Below, piece after piece: positions 1 through 6,339 of a stretch of 15,255 nucleotides of DNA. The notes under the pieces are model-generated. The model was given only the letters and a program-made list of their open reading frames with translations, searched no databases and was not told where the DNA came from. The stretch is from the NCBI GenBank assembly GCA_964564475.1, contig CAZMBM010000050.1:1-15255 (forward strand). Direction: 5' to 3'. Within the stretch, counting starts at the first letter, position 1; the number at the start of each line of letters is the position of its first letter. This DNA is from CG1-02-35-72 sp964564475 (GTDB lineage: Bacteria; Bacteroidota; Bacteroidia; Flavobacteriales; Flavobacteriaceae). The translations under genes and the position numbers were made by a program.

Positions 1-25
1 GGCTATTAGCTGCTAAATAAAATAG

Positions 26-102
26 AACACTGATGACGCTGATTTAGCGGATAGTCGCAGATTTACCAGTGTGAATCATAAGTAATCTGTGTCATCAGCG
101 TT
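26..102. repeat. Imperfect inverted repeat, dispersed-element type
   Basis: Two 19-nt arms (26-44 and 84-102) are reverse complements at 16 of 19 positions. Each is built on the core CTGATGAC, or GTCATCAG in the right arm. The spacer contains the related words CGCTGATTTA and CGCAGATTTA. It resembles a short intergenic repeat that I recall as common in Bacteroidota genomes, with words like CGCTGATTT and AATCTGTGT, but this window holds no second copy to prove dispersal. It lies just before the small gene at 129 and could also act as a transcript hairpin. Confidence 0.5.
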
Positions 103-128
103 TTATCATAAATACATAATTTCGCACA

Positions 129-503
129 ATGGAATTTTTTAGAATTATAGACAGACAAGTCACCCAAGAGATTATTCAAGATAAAATAAATCCTTTAAGT
201 TTAGATTCTTTTACCGAAACGATGTTTTTAATAGAAGACAAAAGCGCTTACTTTAATGGTGCCACATTGTGGGGCGAATTTAAAATAACCTACGATAAAA
301 TTAACGGCGGTATTCGATTTACTTTGTTAGATTGTCCCAACGCTTTGGCGTGGACCATTACCACCGGTTATCCGCCGGAGCGCCATAAAATTGTGTTGCA
401 TTGTACCATAAATCGGACGCAAAAACCTAAACAGTTTATAAAAGACATCAATACTTTTTTAGACGAATGGGAGACGGGGCTACACGCTAATTTTAATTTA
501 TAA
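129..503 (+). CDS. Hypothetical protein, 124 aa, convergent with thyA
   Basis: I do not recognise this protein. It is 124 residues long, soluble-looking, with no signal peptide or membrane segment. The middle (about residues 31-95) alternates hydrophobic and polar residues as beta strands would. It carries two cysteines (69 and 92) and a distinctive TGYPPERHK stretch at about 79-87. The last 25 residues (KQFIKDINTFLDEWETGL) look helical. The next methionine is residue 32, so the first ATG at 129 is the best start. A weak -7-like box, TAATTTCG at 117-124, is so close to the ATG that the message would be leaderless or nearly so. The gene converges on thyA and shares a hairpin terminator with it. 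Codon use and length suggest a real gene, but its function is unknown. Confidence 0.7.
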   Translation: MEFFRIIDRQVTQEIIQDKINPLSLDSFTETMFLIEDKSAYFNGATLWGEFKITYDKINGGIRFTLLDCPNALAWTITTGYPPERHKIVLHCTINRTQKPKQFIKDINTFLDEWETGLHANFNL

Positions 504-509
504 TAAAAT

Positions 510-540
510 ACTCTCGAAGGGTTTTAAACCCTTCGAGAGT
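510..540. terminator. Bidirectional hairpin terminator
   Basis: A perfect inverted repeat with 15-nt arms around one central base, arms ACTCTCGAAGGGTTT and AAACCCTTCGAGAGT. It sits 6 nt after the stop of the small plus-strand gene and 7 nt beyond the stop of thyA on the minus strand. T-rich sequence follows on both sides (TTATATTTTA to the right, and TATTTTATTATAA when read on the minus strand). It can therefore end both convergent transcripts. The GGGTTT/AAACCC core also resembles palindromic repeats common in flavobacterial intergenic regions. Confidence 0.8.
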
Positions 541-547
541 TTATATT

Positions 548-1372
548 TTAAACCGACACCTTTCCTCTTATCAAGGGATAGGGGTCATAGCCCACCAATT
601 CAAAATCATCAAAAGTAAAATCGAAAATGTTTTTAATATTCGGATTGAGCTTCATTGTAGGTAAGGCTCTTGGTGTACGGCTTAACTGTAAGTCGATTTG
701 TGCTTTGTGATTGTTGTAAATATGCGCATCGCCAAAGGTGTGAATAAAATCGCCATACCCATAACCTGTAACTTGTGCTATCATCATAGTCAGTAAAGCA
801 TACGAGGCGATATTAAATGGTACGCCCAGAAAAATATCGGCACTGCGTTGGTATAATTGACATGACAATTTACCGTCAGACACATAAAATTGAAAAAAAG
901 CATGACAGGGAGGTAAAGCGGCTTTGTTGTGAGCCACATTTTCGGCAAAACTGACCGAAGTGTCGGGCAATACGCTGGGGTTCCACGCCGATACCAGCAT
1001 ACGACGGCTACCGGGATTGGTTTTTATCAATTCAATAACTTCGCTTATTTGATCTATCCCGTCGCTGTTCCAATTCCGCCATTGATGGCCGTAAACAGGC
1101 CCTAAATTGCCGTTTTTGTCGGCCCAAGCATCCCAAATTTTGACACCGTTCTCTTTGAGGTAGGCAATATTGGTATCGCCTTTTAAAAACCACAGTAATT
1201 CGTGTATAATAGATTTTAAATGCAGTTTTTTTGTGGTAAGCATCGGGAAGCCCTCTTGTAAATCAAAGCGCATCTGATAACCAAAAACACTTTTTGTGCC
1301 CGTGCCTGTTCTGTCGTCTTTACCCACACCATTTTTAATGACGTGTTTTACTAAATCTAAATATTGTTTCAT
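548..1372 (-). CDS. thyA: Thymidylate synthase ThyA
   Basis: Converts dUMP to dTMP using methylene-tetrahydrofolate, the de novo route to thymine nucleotides in the cytoplasm. The 274-residue protein has the full family pattern: DRTGTGT at 20-26 with the phosphate-binding Arg21, the W-rich GPVYGHQWR segment at 91-99, the nucleophile Cys156 in LPPCHAFFQFYV, QRSAD at 175-179, the dUMP-binding FN at 186-187, HIYNNH at 217-222 and a C-terminal YDPYPLIRGKVSV. Compared with E. coli ThyA (catalytic Cys146, from memory) there are about ten extra residues before the catalytic cysteine, at about 138-150. It is the last gene of the minus-strand block, 83 nt after the nucleoside transporter gene. A palindromic hairpin lies in its leader. 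The ATG at 1372 matches the usual family start. Confidence 0.98.
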   Translation of the reverse strand: MKQYLDLVKHVIKNGVGKDDRTGTGTKSVFGYQMRFDLQEGFPMLTTKKLHLKSIIHELLWFLKGDTNIAYLKENGVKIWDAWADKNGNLGPVYGHQWRNWNSDGIDQISEVIELIKTNPGSRRMLVSAWNPSVLPDTSVSFAENVAHNKAALPPCHAFFQFYVSDGKLSCQLYQRSADIFLGVPFNIASYALLTMMIAQVTGYGYGDFIHTFGDAHIYNNHKAQIDLQLSRTPRALPTMKLNPNIKNIFDFTFDDFELVGYDPYPLIRGKVSV

Positions 1373-1380
1373 CTCATCCT

Positions 1381-1412
1381 AACCTTCCCATCCCAAATAT
1401 TTGGGAGAAGGG
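1381..1412. repeat. REP-like hairpin in the thyA leader
   Basis: A perfect 16-nt palindrome, TCCCAAATATTTGGGA (1391-1406), is flanked by further complementary arms, CCTTC on the left and GAAGG on the right, with a 3-nt bulge CCA. Read on the minus strand, the tail GGTTAGGATGAG runs into the thyA start codon. The layout of GGGAGAAGGGAC-type arms with a GTTAGG-type tail resembles bacterial REP elements as I know them. No U tract follows, so it is not a typical terminator. It could affect thyA mRNA stability or translation. Confidence 0.5.
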
Positions 1413-1455
1413 ACTAAATTTTTATAATTACTTTGTACTTAATTCTTAATACCAA

Positions 1456-2697
1456 CTAATGCTTCACCTCTTTTATTGCCTCCGGATTGTGTTTGTATTT
1501 AAAAACCAGGGCAAAAATGACAGCTAAAACAAGGGCGTAAGCGGCAAAAACAAACCAAATAGTAGTCCAGTCTCTGTTGCCGTTTTGGGTAAAATGGTCA
1601 ACAATTAAACCACTCGTCCATCCCCCAACAAAAGCCCCTAAACCATTGGTAAGGAGCATAAATAATCCTTGTGCGCTGCTCCTGTATTTATTATCGGTTT
1701 CGGTTTCAACAAATAAAGACCCCGAAATATTAAAGAAATCAAAGGCCATGCCATAAACTACCATAGAGAGGACTAAAAATCCTAAGCCAATACCTTCGGG
1801 ATTACCAATGCCAAACAAAGCAAACCTTAAAAACCAAGCCAGCATACTCATAAGCATAACGGCTTTTATACCAAAGCGCTTCAAGAAAAACGGAATGGTT
1901 AATATGAATACGGTTTCTGATATTTGTGATAGCGAAATAAGTATATTCGAATGTTTAACTGCAAATGAGTCAGGAAATAAGTCGTTAAAACTCCTTAAAA
2001 ATTCTGAAGCCCAGGCATTTGATATTTGTAAAACAATACCTAACATCATTGAAAAGATAAAAAAGATGGCCATTTTTTTATCTTTAAACAGTACAAAAGC
2101 ATCCAAGCCCAGGCGTTGTACCAAAGTCTGACTTTTACTTGTAGAACATGGTACATTTGGCATGGTAAAACTGTAGAGTCCCATAATTACAGAAAAAACT
2201 GCTGTAAATAAAAATTGGTTGGCATTTTGCGTCCAACCCAAGAAATCTATCATCCACATGGCCACAATAAAGCCTATTGTGCCCCAAACACGGATAGGAG
2301 GGAATACTTTTACGATATCGTAATTATTATCCTCTAAAATACTGTAAGATACGGCATTGGCTAATCCAATGGTAGGCATATAAACAAGTAAATAACCAAA
2401 AATTATCCAGAAAAAGCCATCGTAATGTGTAATGCTTGATAAATAAAACATAAAAATACCCCCTACAATATGGAGGAGGCCTAAAAGTTTTTGAGCCGGT
2501 AAATACTTATCGGCTATAATACCGACAATGGCCGGCATAATAATAGAGGCTATACCCAAGGTGCTAAAAATACTGCCAATTTGTGCGCCCGAAAAATGGA
2601 GCTTACCACCTAAATAACCACCCAACGAAATAAGCCAGGCACCAAAAACAAAAAGTTCGAAAAAATTTAGAATGGTCAGTCTGAGTTTTATAGTCAT
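1456..2697 (-). CDS. nupG: NupG-family nucleoside:H+ symporter (MFS)
   Basis: Imports nucleosides across the inner membrane using the proton gradient. The 413-residue protein has about twelve hydrophobic segments and closely resembles E. coli NupG as I remember it, with shared stretches such as PPIRVWGTIGFI (133-144), MAIFFIFSM (209-217), ISETVFILTIPFF (259-271) and AFDFFNISGS (318-327). Residues that I recall lining the nucleoside site of E. coli NupG have counterparts here: Arg136, Thr140, Phe143, Gln224, Asn227, Gln258, Glu261, Tyr315 and Phe319. The ATG at 2697 lies 5 nt after the stop of the upstream nuclease gene, so the two are probably co-transcribed and translationally coupled. thyA follows downstream. 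Exact substrate range (purine or pyrimidine) cannot be read from sequence. Confidence 0.95.
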   Translation of the reverse strand: MTIKLRLTILNFFELFVFGAWLISLGGYLGGKLHFSGAQIGSIFSTLGIASIIMPAIVGIIADKYLPAQKLLGLLHIVGGIFMFYLSSITHYDGFFWIIFGYLLVYMPTIGLANAVSYSILEDNNYDIVKVFPPIRVWGTIGFIVAMWMIDFLGWTQNANQFLFTAVFSVIMGLYSFTMPNVPCSTSKSQTLVQRLGLDAFVLFKDKKMAIFFIFSMMLGIVLQISNAWASEFLRSFNDLFPDSFAVKHSNILISLSQISETVFILTIPFFLKRFGIKAVMLMSMLAWFLRFALFGIGNPEGIGLGFLVLSMVVYGMAFDFFNISGSLFVETETDNKYRSSAQGLFMLLTNGLGAFVGGWTSGLIVDHFTQNGNRDWTTIWFVFAAYALVLAVIFALVFKYKHNPEAIKEVKH

Positions 2698-2702
2698 AGT
2701 TG

Positions 2703-3302
2703 TTATTTTCGTTTATTGATTTCATCGCGCAAGCGTGCGGCTAATTCGTAATCTTCATTGGCTACAGCTTGCTCCAACTTTTTGTACAAAGCCTTTACAG
2801 AGAGCTTTGTGTAACTGTCTTTTTTTTGGATGGGTGGTTTGGAGGTTTTAGAGCCTCCTTTTTCTTTCTGAATTTTTATCTCATCTTTTAATTTGAGAAA
2901 AATGCCCGCTTTATCTAAAATATTGGCATAAGTAAAAATAGGGGCATTAAAGCGTATGGCAAGGGCTACGGCATCTGAAGTGCGGGTGTCAATTATTTCT
3001 TCAATTTTATCACGTTCGCAGATTAAACTCGAATAAAAAACACCATCAACTAATTTATGGATGATGACTTGTTTAACTTTTATGTTAAACCTGTCTGCAA
3101 AACTCTTAAACAAATCGTGTGTTAAAGGACGTGGGGGTTTAATTTCGCGTTCTAAGGCTATGGCAATAGATTGGGCTTCAAAAGCACCAATAATAATGGG
3201 TAAAGTACGGTCGCCACCAACTTCGCTTAAAACCAAAGCGTAGGCACCACTTTGGGTTTGGCTATAAGAGATTCCTTTAATATTTAAACGTATTAAACTC
3301 AA
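2703..3302 (-). CDS. Bifunctional nuclease (BFN/DUF151) family protein with UVR motif
   Basis: The N-terminal domain, residues 1 to about 135, is of the bifunctional nuclease type (DUF151), with GAYALVLSEVGGDRTLPIIIG at about 19-39 (quoted in part: LPIIIG), PPRPLTHDLF at 56-65 and TRTSDAVALAIRFNAPIF at 106-123. A lysine-rich linker (about 140-168) leads to a C-terminal UvrB/UvrC (UVR) motif at about 172-198 (YKKLEQAVANEDYELAARLR), a helical hairpin used for protein contacts. Plant relatives have DNase and RNase activity. The role in Bacteroidota is not established. The start is TTG at 3300-3302: an in-frame TAA lies directly upstream and the family typically begins with MSL, so no ATG alternative fits. 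It is separated from etfA by a terminator-like hairpin and almost touches nupG. Confidence 0.93.
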   Translation of the reverse strand: MSLIRLNIKGISYSQTQSGAYALVLSEVGGDRTLPIIIGAFEAQSIAIALEREIKPPRPLTHDLFKSFADRFNIKVKQVIIHKLVDGVFYSSLICERDKIEEIIDTRTSDAVALAIRFNAPIFTYANILDKAGIFLKLKDEIKIQKEKGGSKTSKPPIQKKDSYTKLSVKALYKKLEQAVANEDYELAARLRDEINKRK

Positions 3303-3320
3303 TTAAAAATAGATTTAAAC

Positions 3321-3363
3321 AAAAAGCACCTAATTAGTGGGTATGATAATCCATTAATTAGGT
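3321..3363 (-). terminator. Rho-independent terminator after etfA
   Basis: On the minus strand the arms ACCTAATTAATGG and CCACTAATTAGGT (3351-3363 and 3328-3340) form a 13-bp stem with one weak G.T-type position and a 10-nt loop, followed by GCTTTTTG. The short T tract right after the stem fits intrinsic termination. It ends the etfBA transcript, so the nuclease and transporter genes probably need their own promoter or read-through. Confidence 0.75.
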
Positions 3364-3391
3364 ACCCTTTCGGAGCACAATTTAATAAAAT

Positions 3392-4360
3392 TTATGCGTT
3401 ATTTTGTTTAAAGACTTTTAATTTTTCAACCAATTTTGGCACAACTTCAAAAGCGTCTCCTACGATACCGTAATCGGCGGCTTTAAAGAATGGTGCTTCG
3501 GGATCGGTGTTAATAACCACTTTAACTTTTGAGGAGTTAATACCTGCTAAATGTTGGATTGCCCCGGAAATACCTATGGCAATATATAAATTGGCAGCAA
3601 CTTGTTTACCTGTTTGACCAACGTGTTCTGAATGAGGACGCCAATCTAAATCTGATACCGGTTTAGAGCAAGCTGTAGCAGCGCCTAAGACTTCGGCCAA
3701 TTCTTCTATCATACCCCAATTTTCGGGACCTTTTAAACCACGTCCGCCCGATACAACAATATCGGCATCGGCAATGGTTACTTTTCCTGAGGTTTTATTT
3801 ACCTCTTTAGAAGAGATGTTAAAATCAGCCTCATTTAAAGTGGGATTAAAGTCTTCGATACTGGTTTCGACTTTGTTTTCGAATAATCCGAAGGCATTTT
3901 TAGCCAATCCAATTACTTTAATATCTGTTGTTATTTCTGTAAGACTAAAGGCTTTATTAGAAAAAGCTTTGCGTTTTACAACAAACGGAGCCGTTGAATT
4001 GGGTAAAGCTACGGTGTTAGAAGCCAAACCGGCTTGTAAGTTAAAAGCTACAAGTGGGGCTACATAAAGACCGTTAGCACTAGAGTCTATAATTACAACG
4101 GAGGCGTTTTCTTGTGTGGCGGCTTGTGAAGCTACATCGGCGTAAGCTTTGGCATTAAAATTATTTAATGTGTCGTTTTTTACGTTGAGTACTTTTGTAG
4201 CACCGTAATCAGACAATAATTGTGGCTCTTTGGCATTGATGCTTACAGCGACACAGTTTGTATTGAGTATTTCTGCAACTTTAGCCCCATATGAGGTGGC
4301 TTCGAAAGCTATTTTTTTAAAGTTTCCTTCTGAGGTTTCTGCGAATATTAATACTGACAT
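3392..4360 (-). CDS. etfA: Electron transfer flavoprotein alpha subunit
   Basis: The FAD-carrying subunit of the soluble electron transfer flavoprotein, which takes electrons from acyl-CoA and related dehydrogenases and passes them to the membrane quinone pool through ETF:quinone oxidoreductase. The 322-residue protein has the N-terminal Rossmann-like domain (about 1-180) and the C-terminal FAD domain with GGRGLKG (205-211), VGQTGK (247-252), GISGAIQHLAG (263-273), INTDPEAPFF (283-292) and DYGIVGD (296-302). All expected FAD contacts are present. The length is usual for the simple, non-bifurcating bacterial type. It follows etfB by 26 nt and the two form an operon ended by the hairpin at 3321-3363. 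Confidence 0.98.
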   Translation of the reverse strand: MSVLIFAETSEGNFKKIAFEATSYGAKVAEILNTNCVAVSINAKEPQLLSDYGATKVLNVKNDTLNNFNAKAYADVASQAATQENASVVIIDSSANGLYVAPLVAFNLQAGLASNTVALPNSTAPFVVKRKAFSNKAFSLTEITTDIKVIGLAKNAFGLFENKVETSIEDFNPTLNEADFNISSKEVNKTSGKVTIADADIVVSGGRGLKGPENWGMIEELAEVLGAATACSKPVSDLDWRPHSEHVGQTGKQVAANLYIAIGISGAIQHLAGINSSKVKVVINTDPEAPFFKAADYGIVGDAFEVVPKLVEKLKVFKQNNA

Positions 4361-4386
4361 TTTTTTTGAATTGAAAGGGTTAATAA

Positions 4387-5133
4387 TTAAATAACTTTGG
4401 CTTCGTTGTGCAATAAATTTATTAATTCATCAACATTATCGGCATCAACCAATTTGCAAGCGCCTTTAACCGGTGGTTTTTCAAAGCTAACAATAGTGCT
4501 AGCTGTTTTGGCTTCAACGGCAGCGACAACGTTTAAAGGTTTTTTACGGGCCATCATAATGCCACGCATATTGGGTATGCGCAAATCTTTTTCTTCTACG
4601 ATACCCTTTTGCCCTGCTAAAACAATTGGTAACCGGGTTAAAACTACTTCGCTACCGCCATCAATTTCATGAGTGGCTGTAACAGTATCACCGTCAATTT
4701 CTACACCAATACAGGCATTTACAAAATTGTAATCTAAATTTGCAGCCATTAATCCGGGAACCATACCACCGTTATAATCGATTGATTCACGTCCGGTAAT
4801 AATAACATCGTAACCCCCTTGTTTGGCTACCGCAGCCAATTGTTGGGCCACGTAATAACCATCGGTAGGAACGGCATCTACACGAATGGCATCATCGGCG
4901 CCAATAGCCAAGGCCTTGCGTAAAGTAGGTTCAACACTCTGATTACCTACCGTTACTACTGTAATTGTAGCACCATGTTTTTCTTTAAACCAAATGGCAC
5001 GTGTGAGGGCATATTCGTCATGCGGATTGATGACAAACTGCACGCCGTTGGTGTCGAATTTAGTATCGCCTTCTGTAAAATTTATCTTAGAAGTGGTGTC
5101 GGGTACGTGACTTATACATACTAATATTTTCAT
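4387..5133 (-). CDS. etfB: Electron transfer flavoprotein beta subunit
   Basis: Partner of EtfA. It binds AMP and provides the docking loop for dehydrogenases. The 248-residue protein starts MKILVCISHVPDT and contains INPHDEYAL (36-44), the nucleotide-loop region ALAIGADDAIRV (74-85), TGRESIDYNGGMVPG (113-127) and the family signature RIPNMRGIMMARKKPL (185-200), which includes the dehydrogenase recognition loop. The usual GQ of the nucleotide motif reads GG here (122-123), a variant I associate with Bacteroidota ETFs. It is the first gene of the etfBA unit, divergent from pdhB, with a 159-nt shared upstream region holding a perfect palindrome. The ATG at 5133 gives the normal family N-terminus. 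Confidence 0.98.
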   Translation of the reverse strand: MKILVCISHVPDTTSKINFTEGDTKFDTNGVQFVINPHDEYALTRAIWFKEKHGATITVVTVGNQSVEPTLRKALAIGADDAIRVDAVPTDGYYVAQQLAAVAKQGGYDVIITGRESIDYNGGMVPGLMAANLDYNFVNACIGVEIDGDTVTATHEIDGGSEVVLTRLPIVLAGQKGIVEEKDLRIPNMRGIMMARKKPLNVVAAVEAKTASTIVSFEKPPVKGACKLVDADNVDELINLLHNEAKVI

Positions 5134-5180
5134 TTTTTTAGATTTTATTTTTATTAAAACGGATTAATAATTTTAAGCCA

Positions 5181-5188
5181 CGAAGATA
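5181..5188 (-). promoter_or_regulatory. Possible -7 box of the etfB promoter
   Basis: Minus-strand TATCTTCG, one mismatch from the Bacteroidota -7 consensus TAnnTTTG, lies about 48 nt before the etfB start codon. I see no convincing -33 TTG partner, so this is a weak call. Confidence 0.4.
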
Positions 5189-5203
5189 AAACTTTTTTTT
5201 GTA

Positions 5204-5225
5204 TTTATTATGCGCGCATAATAAA
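5204..5225. promoter_or_regulatory. 22-bp perfect palindrome, operator candidate
   Basis: A perfect inverted repeat with half-site TTTATTATGCG, centred between 5214 and 5215. It stands between the divergent etfB and pdhB promoters, 16 nt upstream of the etfB -7 candidate and about 40 nt upstream of the pdhB -7 box. The alternating GCGC core with AT flanks and the even symmetry suit a dimeric repressor of TetR or similar type. It is not followed by a T tract in either direction, so it is unlikely to be a terminator. The regulator is unknown and is not in this window. Confidence 0.55.
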
Positions 5226-5264
5226 AATTAAGATAATTTTAATGTTTTAAACTACAATAATTTC

Positions 5265-5272
5265 TATTTTTG
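5265..5272 (+). promoter_or_regulatory. -7 box of the pdhB promoter
   Basis: TATTTTTG followed by CC matches the Bacteroidota -7 consensus TAnnTTTG exactly and lies 20 nt before the pdhB start codon, giving a short leader. No clear -33 TTG is visible. Confidence 0.65.
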
Positions 5273-5292
5273 CCGTTCAATTTCAAAAGACT

Positions 5293-6273
5293 ATGCGTAC
5301 AATACAATTTAGAGAAGCTATAGCCGAAGCGATGAGTGAAGAAATGCGTCGTGATGACAGCATTTATCTTTTAGGGGAAGAAGTGGCAGAGTACAATGGG
5401 GCTTACAAAGCTTCTAAAGGTATGTTAGACGAGTTTGGCGCCAAACGAGTTATTGATACGCCCATTGCCGAATCAGGTTTTACCGGTATTGCCATTGGCT
5501 CTGCTATGAATGGCAACCGTCCTATAGTTGAATATATGACTTTTAATTTTTCGCTGGTAGCGATTGATCAAATAATAAACAATGCCGCCAAAATGCGTCA
5601 GATGAGTGGCGGACAGTTTAATATCCCTATTGTTTTTAGAGGACCTACAGGTTCTGCCGGACAGTTGGGCGCCACACATTCGCAAGCTTTCGAAAATTGG
5701 TATGCCAACACGCCGGGCTTAAAGGTTATTGTGCCTTCAAATCCCTATGACGCTAAAGGACTTTTAAAAGCGGCTATCCGCGATGACGATCCTGTTATTT
5801 TTATGGAATCTGAACAAATGTACGGTGATAAAGGCGAAGTCCCCGATGGGGAGTATATTTTACCTATCGGCGTAGCCGATATAAAAAGAGAAGGCACCGA
5901 TGTTACAGTTGTGTCATTCGGAAAAATCATAAAAGAAGCCTACAAAGCGTCAGATATCCTTGAAAAAGAAGGTATTTCTGTAGAAATAATAGACTTGCGT
6001 ACTATTAGACCTATGGATTACGAAGCCATTTTAACATCGGTTAAAAAAACAAATCGTTTGGTAATTCTGGAAGAATCTTGGCCTTTTGGCAGTATTGCCT
6101 CTGAAATAACCTATCAAATTCAAGAAAATGCTTTCGATTATCTCGATGCCCCTGTACAGCGTATAACAACGGCCGATACGCCAACACCTTACTCCCCTGT
6201 GCTTTTACAAGAGTGGTTGCCAAATGCTAATGATGTGGTGGCAGCGGTTAAAAAGGTAATGTATTTAAAATAA
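5293..6273 (+). CDS. pdhB: Pyruvate dehydrogenase E1 component, beta subunit
   Basis: The beta chain of the thiamine-diphosphate E1 enzyme that decarboxylates pyruvate in the pyruvate dehydrogenase complex and passes the acetyl group to lipoyl-E2. The 326-residue protein shows the transketolase-like pyrimidine-binding domain (about 1-180) with GEEV (28-31, Glu29 contacting the cofactor), IAESGF (58-63) and the conserved His129 in GATHSQ. The C-terminal transketolase domain (about 195-320) includes DLRTIRPMDYEAI and EESWPFGSIASEI. The related branched-chain keto acid E1 beta is the main alternative, but the QLGATHSQAFENWY region and the length fit PdhB of Bacteroidota. The E1 alpha and E2 genes are not in the window. 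It has its own promoter box and is divergent from etfBA. Confidence 0.93.
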   Translation: MRTIQFREAIAEAMSEEMRRDDSIYLLGEEVAEYNGAYKASKGMLDEFGAKRVIDTPIAESGFTGIAIGSAMNGNRPIVEYMTFNFSLVAIDQIINNAAKMRQMSGGQFNIPIVFRGPTGSAGQLGATHSQAFENWYANTPGLKVIVPSNPYDAKGLLKAAIRDDDPVIFMESEQMYGDKGEVPDGEYILPIGVADIKREGTDVTVVSFGKIIKEAYKASDILEKEGISVEIIDLRTIRPMDYEAILTSVKKTNRLVILEESWPFGSIASEITYQIQENAFDYLDAPVQRITTADTPTPYSPVLLQEWLPNANDVVAAVKKVMYLK

Positions 6274-6339
6274 TTTTATACCAATTGCGTTGTAAGATTC
6301 CTTTCTAAATCAGACTTAAGAGAGGATTTTTGTTTTATT

